DNA of 40,338 nucleotides from an uncultured bacterium (GCA_947177425.1 CAMWUN010000031.1:1-40338), one strand, 5' to 3'. Positions 20,049-29,040 are shown, numbered from the stretch's first letter. Numbers and translations are program-made. The notes: generated from the sequence alone by a model not told the origin.

Positions 20049-20999
20049 ATGATGGATATAAAACAGGTGGAGGAAATCGGGAAAAATCTTGTACATAATA
20101 TAGGCCGGGTTATTGTGGGGAAGGAGCATACCATAGGACTTCTTGTGACGGCCCTTTTAGCGGACGGCCATGTGCTTCTTGAGGATATGCCGGGGACAGG
20201 GAAGACGAAGATGGCGAAATCTCTGGCGGCTTCACTGGACGGAAGGTTTTCCCGTATTCAGTTCACCCCGGATCTGCTTCCAGGGGATGTGACAGGTATG
20301 CATGTGTTTAACAGAAAAACAGGGGAATTTGACATGCGAAAAGGCCCGGTATTTACCAATGTCCTTCTGGCGGACGAGATTAACCGGGCGACTCCCAGAA
20401 CCCAGTCGGGACTGCTGGAATGTATGGAGGAGAGGCAGGTTACGGCTGACGGGGAAAGGTTTAAGCTTGCGGAGCCGTTTTTTGTTATTGCTACCCAGAA
20501 TCCGGTGGAAACAGCAGGTACGTTCCCTTTGCCAGAGGCCCAGTTGGATCGTTTTATGATGCGCCTTAGTGTGGGACTCCCCTCTAAGGAGGAAGAAATC
20601 CGTATGCTGAATATTTATGGGAAAGAAGACCCTTATCAAAGTCTTTCGCCAGCGGCGGGCCTTGAGGAGATAAATGGCGCAAAGGAGAAAATACATGAAA
20701 TTTTTGTCCACCCGGAAATTGAGAAATATCTGGTGGAAATTGTCACAGCCACCCGCAAAAGGGATAAAGTCGTGATGGGAGCCAGCCCCAGGGCGGCACT
20801 TGCTCTTTTAAGGGCGGTAAAGGCTTATGCGGCCCTTAAGGGAAGGGAATACTGCATTCCCGATGACGTAAAGGAACTGGCGGTTCCGGTTCTGGCCCAC
20901 AGACTGAAGCTGTCTTATGGCTTAGGAAGGGGAAATGAAGCAGAAAATATGATAAGGGAAATCCTTGGGAGTGTCCCTGCGCCTACGGAAAACCTGTAG
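20049..20999 (+). CDS. MoxR-type AAA+ ATPase
   Basis: Cytosolic AAA+ ATPase of about 316 residues of the MoxR/AAA_3 group, chaperones thought to help mature or activate partner proteins, usually encoded with DUF58 and VWA proteins. Walker A is PGTGKT near residues 48-53, Walker B LLADEINRA, sensor 1 IATQNPVE, and the substrate-contacting GTFPLPEAQLDRFMM block is diagnostic. The C-terminal lid has GASPRAALALLRA. The start at 20049 (ATG ATG) has an AAGGAG site; longer readings start inside the atp terminator. DUF58 and DUF4129 genes follow in the usual order. Client proteins are unknown. Confidence 0.92.
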   Translation: MMDIKQVEEIGKNLVHNIGRVIVGKEHTIGLLVTALLADGHVLLEDMPGTGKTKMAKSLAASLDGRFSRIQFTPDLLPGDVTGMHVFNRKTGEFDMRKGPVFTNVLLADEINRATPRTQSGLLECMEERQVTADGERFKLAEPFFVIATQNPVETAGTFPLPEAQLDRFMMRLSVGLPSKEEEIRMLNIYGKEDPYQSLSPAAGLEEINGAKEKIHEIFVHPEIEKYLVEIVTATRKRDKVVMGASPRAALALLRAVKAYAALKGREYCIPDDVKELAVPVLAHRLKLSYGLGRGNEAENMIREILGSVPAPTENL

Positions 21000-21091
21000 C
21001 GGTTTGGGCGGGCCCGCGGGCGTACAATAAATGGGGCGTCTTTGCCAGACTGTCTGATTCGGAAAATTCACCTTAAGATAAGGGGACGATT

Positions 21092-22213
21092 ATGGTTATT
21101 ATTTTTGCAGGAATATTTCTTTTTCTGCTGTTTGCGCTACAGCGGGGATTATATAAGAGGTGGTGGAACCGGGGAATATCGGTGAAACTGGAATTTGAGG
21201 AAGAAATGGTGCAGGAAGGGGAGGAGGTAAAACTTTTTGAAATCGTGGAAAACAGGAAAAGGCTTCCACTGCCTTCCTTCAAAGTAAAGTTTCAGTGCTC
21301 CCGGTATCTTGAGTTCCCGGCAGGGGGGAATGGCAGTGTGACGGACAAGTATTACAGGAACGATCTATTCAGTATCATGCCTTACCAGAGAATAACCCGT
21401 ACCCATCAGATTTGCTGCAGGAAGAGAGGCTATTATGGGATATACAGCATAGATCTGGTAGGGGCGGATTTGTTTTTTTCAGAGGAGATGGTAGAAAATA
21501 TTGCCGCTGACACTGTGCTGTATGTATTGCCCAGGGCTCTTTCAGCCGCAAATATTCTTCCTTCGCTGAAACAGATCAGCGGCGAGATAACGGCCAGAAG
21601 GTATGAACTGGAAGATCCTTTTACCCACAGGGGCATCAGGGAGTACGAGCCTTATGATGAGGTTAAGGCTATCAACTGGAAAGCGACGGCTAAAACCGGA
21701 GAATTAAAGGTAAATATGAAAGATCATACAGCGGTAAGCAGTGTCCGCATTTTTATGAATCTGGATGACAGAGGGGTATTGCGGCAGGAAGAACTTTTGG
21801 AGATGGGCATCCGTATCTGTGCCCATCTTGCCGAGGAGATGCTGCATCAGGGAATCCGTATCAGTATTTTTGCCAACGCAGGAGACTGCGTATCCGGCCG
21901 GCATCTTGAAATGGAGGAGATTGCCGACGCTTCCGGCATGGACGGGGTTTTGAAATCCCTTGCCAGGCTGGATGTAGAATCGCCTATGGAGAAATTTGAA
22001 GACTGCTTTGGGGAAAAGCTGTTTTTAAAAGGAGAGAGTCTTTTTACAGTATTTATCTCGCCTGACCAGCATGAGGATTTTCAGGAAATGATAATCCGCT
22101 ACAAGATGGAAGCAGGGGATGATTTTATCTGGATATGCCCCGTCAAAAAAGCAGGGGATGAGAAAGTACACAACTGCCTCACTGACAGGACAGTTTTTCC
22201 CACAATAAGCTGA
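21092..22213 (+). CDS. DUF58 domain protein
   Basis: A 373-residue protein with an N-terminal membrane segment (about 1-16) and a cytosolic or membrane-associated DUF58 region from about 165. The family hallmark is seen as REYEPYDEVKAINWKATAKTG near residues 193-213, followed by a VWA-like fold. Such proteins sit in moxR-DUF58-transglutaminase clusters and are presumed partners of the MoxR ATPase in envelope or wall processes; no activity is established. The start at 21092 follows AAGGGG. The stop codon TGA falls within the first unit of a 36-bp tandem repeat, so the last codons (ATA AGC) already belong to repeat sequence. The preceding gap (21000-21091) shows no promoter. Confidence 0.88.
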   Translation: MVIIFAGIFLFLLFALQRGLYKRWWNRGISVKLEFEEEMVQEGEEVKLFEIVENRKRLPLPSFKVKFQCSRYLEFPAGGNGSVTDKYYRNDLFSIMPYQRITRTHQICCRKRGYYGIYSIDLVGADLFFSEEMVENIAADTVLYVLPRALSAANILPSLKQISGEITARRYELEDPFTHRGIREYEPYDEVKAINWKATAKTGELKVNMKDHTAVSSVRIFMNLDDRGVLRQEELLEMGIRICAHLAEEMLHQGIRISIFANAGDCVSGRHLEMEEIADASGMDGVLKSLARLDVESPMEKFEDCFGEKLFLKGESLFTVFISPDQHEDFQEMIIRYKMEAGDDFIWICPVKKAGDEKVHNCLTDRTVFPTIS

Positions 22214-22419
22214 CTGGCGGAAGCGTGGCAGCGTTTGTTAATAAGCTGACTGGCGGAAGCGTGGCAGCGTTTGTTAATAAACTGACTGGCGGAAGCGTGG
22301 CAGCGTTTGTTAATAAGCTGACTGGCGGAAGCGTGGCAGTGTTTGTTAATAAACTGACTGGCGAAGCGTGGCAGTGTTTGTTAATAAACTGACTGGCGAA
22401 GCGCAGAAGCGTTTGTTTT
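22210..22419. repeat. Tandem array of a 36-bp repeat, six units
   Basis: Four 36-bp units (22210-22245, 22246-22281, 22282-22317, 22318-22353), one 35-bp unit (22354-22388) and a diverged partial unit (22389-22419) lie head to tail. The unit reads CTGACTGGCGGAAGCGTGGC then AGCGTTTGTTAATAAG. Only a few substitutions and one deleted G separate the units. The array joins the DUF58 stop to within 12 bp of the next start. One frame would read NKLTGGSVAAFV repeatedly but is out of frame with both genes. There are no spacers, so it is not CRISPR. Related units occur at 24276-24345 and 34050-34125. Confidence 0.92.
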
Positions 22420-22430
22420 GGAGGAGCCGG

Positions 22431-23771
22431 ATGAATAAGGCAGGAAATACAGTGTTTTACAGAAGAATAGAAATAGTTCAGAATATTCTGGCGGAAATAA
22501 TAAATTTTCTGCCTGTATTTGGGGCCACTGTCATTGTGTATACGGATATGGCGGGCGGCCGGACGGTTGGGGCGGAAGGATTCTGGCTTCCAGTGGCAGT
22601 GCTTTTGTTCTATTATTTCCTTCGGGAGGTGTCAGAAAGGTTGCCTGTATTTCTGCTGTTCCATATTTTTCCGCTGGCTGGGATTATTTTCTTTTATGAA
22701 AATGACATCTTCAGAAAGGTCATTATGGCAGGAATTGTCAGCATTTACATGATATTGAGTATCAGTAAAAGGGTGAAGGGCCAAAAGCGGGGAATGGAAG
22801 CGGCGCCTCCGGCTGCGGCTGTGGGAGCGTTTTTTTTGCTGTATCTTCTGGACGGCGCGCTGGGACAGGCACAGAATAGCGCTTTTTTGCTTGAAATGAC
22901 AATTTTCTTTCTGACAGGATACTTTGTACATTATTTTCTAAGGCAGTTCCTTTATTATGTGGATATGAATACGCGGAGCAGTGAAAACATGGCGGCCGGC
23001 CATATATTTTATCCTGCCCTGGGAGTGGCGGGTGGATTTTCAGCCGGAGCGGCCATTCTGGCCTTTCTTTGTTCGGACAGGGAACTTATGGAAAGGCTTT
23101 CCGCAGGGCTGCGGAGGATAATTATAAGGTTTCTGACCTTTTTGATTTCCCTGCTTCCTAAGCAGGAGACTGAGCAGGAGATGCAGGTTCCGCACCAGGA
23201 GGCCATGGAAAATGTTTTTGACATGATGGGGGAACCTGCAAAGGAATCTCTGCTGCTTAAAATTCTGGATATGCTTTTTATGGCGACGGCCTTTGTCCTT
23301 GTGACTGTGTTCTTTTTACTGGCAGTTGCAGCAGTTATCAGGCTGATAAGGTCAGGATTCAGTAGAAAAAGAAAAGCGCGGGTGATAGAGGAAGAACTTT
23401 ACACGGAGCAGGCAGAGCGGATTGTTCCCGGAGAGAGGAAAGCAAAAAAGGGCGGCGTCTGGGGCAGGATGAAGGGGGCATTTTCGCCGGAGGAGAAAAT
23501 ACGGCGGATTTACAGGAAGACTCTGGCGGAGAGCGCGCCTGCCTGGATGGGAGAAAAGAAAACTGATATTTTGAAGTATGCCACAGCCCGCGAGTGCTGC
23601 GCTGCGCTGTTTCCCGACCAGGCGTCCCGGGCAAGTGATTTTGCACGGCTTTATGAAAAGGCCCGGTATGGATGTAGCCTGTGCACCGGGGAGGATGTGC
23701 GGCAGGCAAAGACTCTTGCAGAAGAACTTTTGCAGGGAAGGTTTCACAGGAAGGAAGGAAAACGCATATGA
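22431..23771 (+). CDS. Membrane protein with C-terminal DUF4129 domain
   Basis: A 446-residue polytopic protein. About six hydrophobic segments lie in residues 25-225, a further one at about 285-310, and a cytosolic or exposed C-terminal DUF4129 domain at about 345-440 (IRRIYRKTLAESAPAW, ATARECCAAL, FARLYEKARYG). This is the layout of TgpA-type transglutaminases from MoxR/DUF58 clusters, but the transglutaminase core with Cys-His-Asp between the membrane blocks is missing, so no enzyme activity is expected. The start at 22431 is chosen for the GGAGGAG site; an earlier in-frame start at 22368 would translate the repeat array. The next gene begins 31 bp later. Its role is unknown, presumably envelope-related with its two upstream neighbours. 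Confidence 0.78.
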   Translation: MNKAGNTVFYRRIEIVQNILAEIINFLPVFGATVIVYTDMAGGRTVGAEGFWLPVAVLLFYYFLREVSERLPVFLLFHIFPLAGIIFFYENDIFRKVIMAGIVSIYMILSISKRVKGQKRGMEAAPPAAAVGAFFLLYLLDGALGQAQNSAFLLEMTIFFLTGYFVHYFLRQFLYYVDMNTRSSENMAAGHIFYPALGVAGGFSAGAAILAFLCSDRELMERLSAGLRRIIIRFLTFLISLLPKQETEQEMQVPHQEAMENVFDMMGEPAKESLLLKILDMLFMATAFVLVTVFFLLAVAAVIRLIRSGFSRKRKARVIEEELYTEQAERIVPGERKAKKGGVWGRMKGAFSPEEKIRRIYRKTLAESAPAWMGEKKTDILKYATARECCAALFPDQASRASDFARLYEKARYGCSLCTGEDVRQAKTLAEELLQGRFHRKEGKRI

Positions 23772-23802
23772 TAAGTGTAAAGAAGCAAGGAAGTACATCC
23801 AT

Positions 23803-24192
23803 ATGTATGAGCGTAAGATTTTGCCTTTTTATATGACATATCCCCTCCCCATGTATTATGAGGAAGAAGAGACGATTATCAGGGATTTAGAATATCTGCA
23901 GCAGATGTATCCGGCGGAAGCAAAGCGGTATCAGAAGGTGATAAGCGGTATTCTGGATAAGCTGGACTATGAGGGCAGTATGATTTATGATGAATATCCA
24001 GATAAATGGCAGCTTTATAAACTATCTAAGGACATAACAGACCGGATAAGGAGAGAGGATGAACAGGCAGACCCGGACTGCGGAAATCCGCCGGAGAAAT
24101 GGGAGTGGATGGGGGACTTAATTCAAATCCTGCTGTGTTATGAAATCTATAAAAGGAGACATAATAGCAGGAGAGGGATTCTCAGATTCTGA
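23803..24192 (+). CDS. Unknown 129-residue protein
   Basis: I do not recognise this protein. From the start at 23803 (AAGGA about ten bases upstream) it begins MYERKILPFYMTYPLPMYYE, a proline/tyrosine-rich N-terminus, and continues as a charged, probably helical protein (IIRDLEYLQQMYPAEAKRYQ, VISGILDKLDYEGSMIYDEY) with a C-terminal hydrophobic helix (MGDLIQILLCYEIYKRR). There is no signal peptide. It follows the DUF4129 gene closely and precedes a terminator, so it is probably the last gene of the moxR cluster. The length and periodic pattern suggest a small helical cytosolic protein; function unknown. Confidence 0.7.
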   Translation: MYERKILPFYMTYPLPMYYEEEETIIRDLEYLQQMYPAEAKRYQKVISGILDKLDYEGSMIYDEYPDKWQLYKLSKDITDRIRREDEQADPDCGNPPEKWEWMGDLIQILLCYEIYKRRHNSRRGILRF

Positions 24193-24227
24193 TAAAGTTT
24201 TAGTTGTGGTTTTGCAGGTAAATAAGT

Positions 24228-24265
24228 AAAATATAGTCATGACGCCAAGTTATGGCTATATTTTT
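24228..24265 (+). terminator. Intrinsic terminator after the moxR cluster
   Basis: AAAATATAG (24228-24236) pairs with CTATATTTT (24256-24264), extended inward by CAT/ATG after one mismatch, ending in a T-run. The stem is AT-rich, so strength is moderate. Confidence 0.65.
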
Positions 24266-24275
24266 GAGCATAGGA

Positions 24276-24345
24276 CGAGCCGCAAAGTGAGTCAGCGTTT
24301 GCGCAATAAGATGACGTGCGAAGCAGGTCAGCGTTTGCTGGGCAG
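24276..24345. repeat. Two diverged copies of the 36-bp repeat
   Basis: Two degenerate units read about GTGAGTCAGCGTTTGCGC-AATAAG and TGACGTGCGAAGCAGGTCAG-CGTTTGCTGGGCAGG. They share the GCGAAGC, CAGCGTTTG and AATAAG segments with the array at 22210. They end about 9 bp before the methyltransferase start and contain part of its ribosome-site region (GGCAGGAG). Confidence 0.6.
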
Positions 24346-24353
24346 GAGAAAAG

Positions 24354-25505
24354 ATGGAAGAGTTAAGAAAAAGGTTAGCAGAGGTTTTATCGGACAGGCT
24401 TTATCAGGTTATAATCAGTAATCCAAGGAATAAGACAGATGTTTCAAAAATAAAAGTGCGGCCGGTAATGGTGAAAGGGGAGTTATGTTTTCAGGAGACT
24501 TTATGGAAGGGGCCGCAGGTTTTTCATAAAAACAGAAAGAAAGAAGAGATGCTGGAGAAAATCGCAGGTTATATGGAAGCGGATTTTAAACAGCTTGAGG
24601 CCCAGAGCATGGATGGGAAGATGCATGTGCTGGTGGGGAAGAAGGGCACTGTCACCATAAAGGAGCAGAAATGTAAAGGCGAAGTGCCCGACAGGATACC
24701 GGATATGTCTCATAACAGGACAAAGAGATATATTCTGGAGGAGGGAAAGGCAGTTCCTTTCCTAATTGATCTTGGGGTGCAGACAAAGGAAGGGAAGATT
24801 GTCCATGCACGGTATGATAAGTTTAAGCAGATTAACCGTTATCTGGAATTTGTGGAGGACATACTGCCTGTCCTTAACAGGGAAGGGACGGTGCAAATTA
24901 TTGATTTCGGCTGCGGGAAGTCGTATCTGACTTTTGCCCTTTACTATTACCTGCATGAGATGAAAGGGCTGGATGTGTCTATTACGGGACTGGATTTGAA
25001 GGCGGAGGTGATAGAGAACTGCAATCGTCTGGCGCAGAAGTACGGCTATGGGAAGCTTTGCTTTTTGCAGGGAGATATCAGCGCTTTTCATGGGGCAAAA
25101 GAGGTAGATATGGTAGTTACCCTTCATGCCTGCGATACGGCTACGGATTATGCAATTAAAAAGGCGGTTGACTGGAATGCGAAGGTTATTTTCACAGTAC
25201 CCTGCTGTCAGCATGAGGTCAACGGACAGATTGAAAATGAAATTCTGTCGCCGGTCCTTCAATATGGACTTTTGAAGGAGCGGATGGCAGCGCTTGTTAC
25301 GGACGGTATACGTGCCTGTCTTTTAGAGGAAGCCGGGTATGATACCCAGGTGCTGGAATTTATTGACATGGAACATACGCCCAAGAATATACTGATAAGG
25401 GCAGTCCGGCGGAGGGGAAAGGATAGGGGGAAGGATACGAAAGCTGCGGATATGGCCCGGTTTCTTAATGTGGAGACTACCCTGCAGAAACTGATGGGGC
25501 AATAA
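24354..25505 (+). CDS. SAM-dependent methyltransferase (Methyltransf_32-like)
   Basis: A 383-residue cytosolic class I methyltransferase. The N-terminal third (about 1-130) is a charged, less conserved domain. The Rossmann methyltransferase fold spans about 140-355: motif I is IIDFGCGKSYLTFALYYYL (near 180-198), the acidic residue after strand 2 is in TGLDLKAEV, and VVTLHACDTATDYA is the motif IV region. The TVPCCQHEVNG block resembles the METTL25/RRNAD1-like Methyltransf_32 group, often suspected to act on RNA. The start at 24354 has a GGCAGGAG site. The next gene starts 22 bp after the stop, so co-transcription is likely. The substrate cannot be told from sequence. Confidence 0.82.
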   Translation: MEELRKRLAEVLSDRLYQVIISNPRNKTDVSKIKVRPVMVKGELCFQETLWKGPQVFHKNRKKEEMLEKIAGYMEADFKQLEAQSMDGKMHVLVGKKGTVTIKEQKCKGEVPDRIPDMSHNRTKRYILEEGKAVPFLIDLGVQTKEGKIVHARYDKFKQINRYLEFVEDILPVLNREGTVQIIDFGCGKSYLTFALYYYLHEMKGLDVSITGLDLKAEVIENCNRLAQKYGYGKLCFLQGDISAFHGAKEVDMVVTLHACDTATDYAIKKAVDWNAKVIFTVPCCQHEVNGQIENEILSPVLQYGLLKERMAALVTDGIRACLLEEAGYDTQVLEFIDMEHTPKNILIRAVRRRGKDRGKDTKAADMARFLNVETTLQKLMGQ

Positions 25506-25527
25506 CGCTCCGGCATGGAGGAATATT

Positions 25528-28062
25528 ATGAAAAAAATGGTTATCAAAGGAGTCATAGTCAGTTTTGTCTTTTTTATGACGCTGTTTATTGTCAGCAGCA
25601 TTATGAACCAGGGAAATGCCGACATGACCATGGAGATGGGAAGGGCTTCTTATCCTGTCATAAAGGTAAATTATAACGGGCATTCCATTAATGAAATGCA
25701 CGGATACAGGGAGGCCATGGAAGTAGGGCAGATGCGCGGGAGCATTACGCCTCTTTCGGAAGGGAGAAGGATAAGTCTGGAGATTAACCCTTACGGAAGG
25801 GAAATTGATAAAATTGCCTTTGAAGTGCGCAGTGTTGACGGAAGCCGCCTGATTGAAAATACGCAGGTGGAAGAGTTCGACCAGAGCGGAGAGAATATCC
25901 AGCTTACCTTTGGGCTGAAGGATTTAATTGAGAGTAATAAGGAATATCTGCTGGTGATTCTGCTGACGCTGGATAGCGGAAGCCAGGTGCGCTATTATAC
26001 AAGGGTGGTCAGCACGCAGGAATACCATGTGGACGACAAGCTGGATTATATTGCTGATTTCTCAGATAAGACATTTGACAAAGAGGCGGCCAAAGATTTA
26101 ACCAAATATATGGAGTCCAATGCCGACGGAGATAACACCACTTATGGACGGGTGGACATCCACAGCAGTTTTTATCAGGTTACATGGGGAGATTTAGATG
26201 TGACAAGGGAAAGCCGCCCGCAGATTACCATTAAGGAACTGGCATCCCAGACCGGAAGCTTTTATCAGGAATACTATGTGTCCATGGCCCAGGGAAGGGA
26301 GAAGAATTATTATAAAGTAAAAGAGTTTTACCGCGTGCGTTACACCGAGGACAGGATGTATCTTCTGGATTTTGAAAGAACCATGGATCAGATTTTCGAT
26401 GCCGGAAGCAATGTATATGCCAACAACAAGATTATGCTGGGGATCACCAGCGAAGAGATACAGCTTAAGGAAAGCGACGGCGGGAATAATATTGCCTTTG
26501 TCACCGGGGGAAGGCTTTTCGTCTATAATGTGGCAGATAATAAGATGGCGCTTTTGTTCGGTTTTTATGACAAAAGCAATGGGGACGAAAGGACTTTATA
26601 CAACGGACACAGAATTAAAATATTAACCGTGGACGAGGGCGGCAATGTGACATTTCTTGTTTACGGGTATATGAGCAGGGGACACCATGAAGGTAATGTG
26701 GGCATTTCCATCTATTATTATGACAGTGTGGTCAACACGGTGGAGGAATTTGTCTATATACCGTGTAGCCAGTCCCAGGAACTTTTGATTGAAGAGGTAG
26801 AACAGCTTTCCTATATCAACAGAAACAGCATACTGTATCTGAAGTGGCGGGACCGGATTTACAGTGTGAATGTGATGAACAGAACCTGTGAAGTGGTAGT
26901 GGAAAATCTTGCGGAGGGCAGCTATAAGGTATCCGACAGCAATAAGATGGCTGTCTGGCAGAAAGGCGGTACCGGCTATCTGGGAAAAGAACTGGTGCTT
27001 ATGAATCTGACCAACGGCAGCCAGACAAGTATTACGGCGGGAGCCGGGGAAGTCATTATTCCTATTGGATTCATGGAGGAAGATCTGATTTACGGCCTTG
27101 CAAGGGAACGGGACATTGTCAGGGACCTGACGGGCAATATGATTTTCCCCATGTACTGTGTCAGGATTGAAAATGAGACGAAAGGCGTGCTGAAGGTTTA
27201 TCAGCAGCCTGATGTATATATCACGGACGGGAGGGTAAGCGGCAACCAGATTATACTTTCCAGAGTGGAAAAAGATGAAGAGGGCGGTTATGTACCCATA
27301 AAGGACGACCAGGTCATGAACGCCGAAACGGCCATAGAGAGCCAGAATAAGGTAGAGACGGCAATCACGGAAAAATATGAAAAACTGACCCAGATTGCCC
27401 TGAAAAGAACGATTGCATCGGCTTCCATGAAGCATCTGACTCCCAGAGAAGTGCTGTTTGAAGGCAGCAGGAATGTGATTCTTGAGGTTTCAGAGGAGGC
27501 GGCCGCAAGGTATTACGTCTATGGAAAGGGCGGACTGGAGGACATTTACACTGATGAGGGAAGCGCGGTCAACTGTGCGGATGCCATATCGGGAGTTGTG
27601 GTCAATGAAGACGGGTATTATGTGTGGATGAAAGGGAACCGCAGTCTGAAAAACCAGATTATGGCCATACAGGGAGAGATGATGACGGAGGAGAAGAATT
27701 CCCTGGCCGTCTGTCTGGATGTAATGCTTGCCCACCAGGGCGTGGTGAGGAATTCAGAATACATGCTGAACCGGGGGGAATCCGTTTTTGATATTCTAAG
27801 GGACAGCCTGCCGGATGTACAGATTCTGGATCTGACAGGATGTAGTCTGGATGCAGTCCTGTATTATGTCAACCAGGATATTCCGGTACTTGTGATGATG
27901 CAGGACGGTTCTGCGGTACTCCTTATCGGCTTTAACGAACAAAATACCGTAGTTATGAACCCGGAGACAGGCACAGTCTATAAAGTGGGAATGAACGATT
28001 CCAGGGAATGGTTTGAATCTAACGGGAACTGCTTTATCACATATATTAAAAATGAGGAATAG
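25528..28062 (+). CDS. Large exported protein, beta-rich body with degenerate C39-like peptidase fold at the C-terminus
   Basis: An 844-residue protein with one N-terminal signal anchor (about 5-27) and the rest predicted outside the membrane. Residues about 45-170 look like a beta-sandwich; about 280-600 contain repeated short strand/turn blocks (for example GGRLFVYNVADNKMALL and DRIYSVNVMNRTCEVV), suggestive of a propeller-like sensor. The last 120 residues resemble a papain-like C39 fold: C729 in LAVCLDVMLAHQGV, then DIPVLVMMQDGSAVLLIGFN and VVMNPETGTVY. The expected catalytic His after the Gly is Ser795, so it is probably inactive, perhaps a binding or scaffold domain. The start has a GGAGG site. 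It follows the methyltransferase directly. The fold calls are by eye; overall function is unknown. Confidence 0.7.
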   Translation: MKKMVIKGVIVSFVFFMTLFIVSSIMNQGNADMTMEMGRASYPVIKVNYNGHSINEMHGYREAMEVGQMRGSITPLSEGRRISLEINPYGREIDKIAFEVRSVDGSRLIENTQVEEFDQSGENIQLTFGLKDLIESNKEYLLVILLTLDSGSQVRYYTRVVSTQEYHVDDKLDYIADFSDKTFDKEAAKDLTKYMESNADGDNTTYGRVDIHSSFYQVTWGDLDVTRESRPQITIKELASQTGSFYQEYYVSMAQGREKNYYKVKEFYRVRYTEDRMYLLDFERTMDQIFDAGSNVYANNKIMLGITSEEIQLKESDGGNNIAFVTGGRLFVYNVADNKMALLFGFYDKSNGDERTLYNGHRIKILTVDEGGNVTFLVYGYMSRGHHEGNVGISIYYYDSVVNTVEEFVYIPCSQSQELLIEEVEQLSYINRNSILYLKWRDRIYSVNVMNRTCEVVVENLAEGSYKVSDSNKMAVWQKGGTGYLGKELVLMNLTNGSQTSITAGAGEVIIPIGFMEEDLIYGLARERDIVRDLTGNMIFPMYCVRIENETKGVLKVYQQPDVYITDGRVSGNQIILSRVEKDEEGGYVPIKDDQVMNAETAIESQNKVETAITEKYEKLTQIALKRTIASASMKHLTPREVLFEGSRNVILEVSEEAAARYYVYGKGGLEDIYTDEGSAVNCADAISGVVVNEDGYYVWMKGNRSLKNQIMAIQGEMMTEEKNSLAVCLDVMLAHQGVVRNSEYMLNRGESVFDILRDSLPDVQILDLTGCSLDAVLYYVNQDIPVLVMMQDGSAVLLIGFNEQNTVVMNPETGTVYKVGMNDSREWFESNGNCFITYIKNEE

Positions 28063-28087
28063 CAAAAACGGCGTATTTATGCGTTTC

Positions 28088-28153
28088 GCAACCAAAAGTT
28101 GCGGCAATTCAAACCAGAGTTGGTGGTGCAACCAGAGGGAAATTTCCTATAAT
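28088..28153 (+). promoter_or_regulatory. Promoter region with repeated CAACCA boxes before the XRE gene
   Basis: A perfect palindrome GCAAC-CAAAA-GTTGC (28088-28102), a related AACCAGAGTTGG (28112-28123) and a third GCAACCAGAG (28128-28137) lie just upstream of a TATAAT (28148-28153) with no good -35. This suggests binding sites for a dimeric HTH regulator, most simply the XRE protein itself. Confidence 0.5.
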
Positions 28154-28188
28154 CTGTTTGTGAAACAGATCAAATTGAGGAGGAAAAT

Positions 28189-29040
28189 ATGAATATTGAA
28201 ATTGCAAACCGGCTGGTTAATTTAAGGAAAAGCAATAACCTTTCTCAGGAAGCTTTAGCGGAGAAGCTGGGAATCAGCAGACAGGCAGTGAGCAAATGGG
28301 AGAGAGCGGAGGCATCACCGGATACAGATAACCTTATTTTACTGTCACGTATCTACGGAGTCTCTCTGGATGAACTTTTAAAAACAGAAGAGGAAATTCT
28401 CCGTCCCCTGGAAGAACCGGAAAAGGAGAGCAGGGGAGAGATCGTTTCGTGTGATCTGCCAGGGCAGGAAGCCGCGGGCACAGACACAGACGGAGGCAGT
28501 AAGGATGAGTATGTCCATGTAGGTTTTGAAGGGGTTCATGTAAAAGATGCAGGGGGCGAAGTCCACGTGGGATGGAGCGGCATCCATGTGGATGACAAAA
28601 GAGGAGGGGACAGTGTCCACGTTGACAGAAACGGCGTTTATATAAATGGAGAAAAATATGATGGGAATATATTTCTCAAAGCAGGTTTTCCCATGGCGAC
28701 TGCTATCTGTATCGTTTATTTAAGTATTGGATGTGCCTTTGGAGCCTGGCATCCTGGCTGGCTGTTATTTCTGCTGATACCCATCTGGTACTCCCTGCTG
28801 GAGGCGGTAAAAAAAAGAAATGCCTACTGCTTTGCCTATCCTGTTCTGGCAACCCTGATTTTCCTGTGTATGGGTATTTTCTGGTATGTATGGCATCCGG
28901 GATGGGTGATATTTTTGACGATACCTCTTTATTATTCCATGGTATCCTACTTCCGCACTCTTAAAAACAGGCAGGGCGGAGAAAGGAGTGACGGCAAAGA
29001 GGCCGGGATGGAAAGGAAGGATGATGGGTATGAAGAATAA
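28189..29040 (+). CDS. XRE-family HTH regulator with C-terminal membrane domain
   Basis: A 283-residue membrane-linked transcription regulator. The N-terminal HTH_3 domain spans about residues 5-62 (LRKSNNLSQEALAEKLGISR, QAVSKWERAEASPD). A charged linker follows, then three short repeats of the form VHVxxxGVHV (EYVHVGFEGVHV, EVHVGWSGIHV, SVHVDRNGVYI; about 106-152). After that come two membrane hairpins that repeat each other: AWHPGWLLFLLIPIWYS and VWHPGWVIFLTIPLYYS. The start at 28189 has a GAGGAGG site. It overlaps the DUF4097 gene, so both are co-translated. It probably senses an envelope signal and controls its own operon via CAACCA boxes; this is inference. Confidence 0.85.
   Translation: MNIEIANRLVNLRKSNNLSQEALAEKLGISRQAVSKWERAEASPDTDNLILLSRIYGVSLDELLKTEEEILRPLEEPEKESRGEIVSCDLPGQEAAGTDTDGGSKDEYVHVGFEGVHVKDAGGEVHVGWSGIHVDDKRGGDSVHVDRNGVYINGEKYDGNIFLKAGFPMATAICIVYLSIGCAFGAWHPGWLLFLLIPIWYSLLEAVKKRNAYCFAYPVLATLIFLCMGIFWYVWHPGWVIFLTIPLYYSMVSYFRTLKNRQGGERSDGKEAGMERKDDGYEE

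Noticed and set aside
22210-22419. CRISPR array
   Set aside because: The 36-bp period fits CRISPR repeat length, but units are directly joined with no spacers and no cas genes are present.
22368-22430. Longer N-terminus for the DUF4129 protein
   Set aside because: It would translate repeat units; the strong GGAGGAG site points to 22431.
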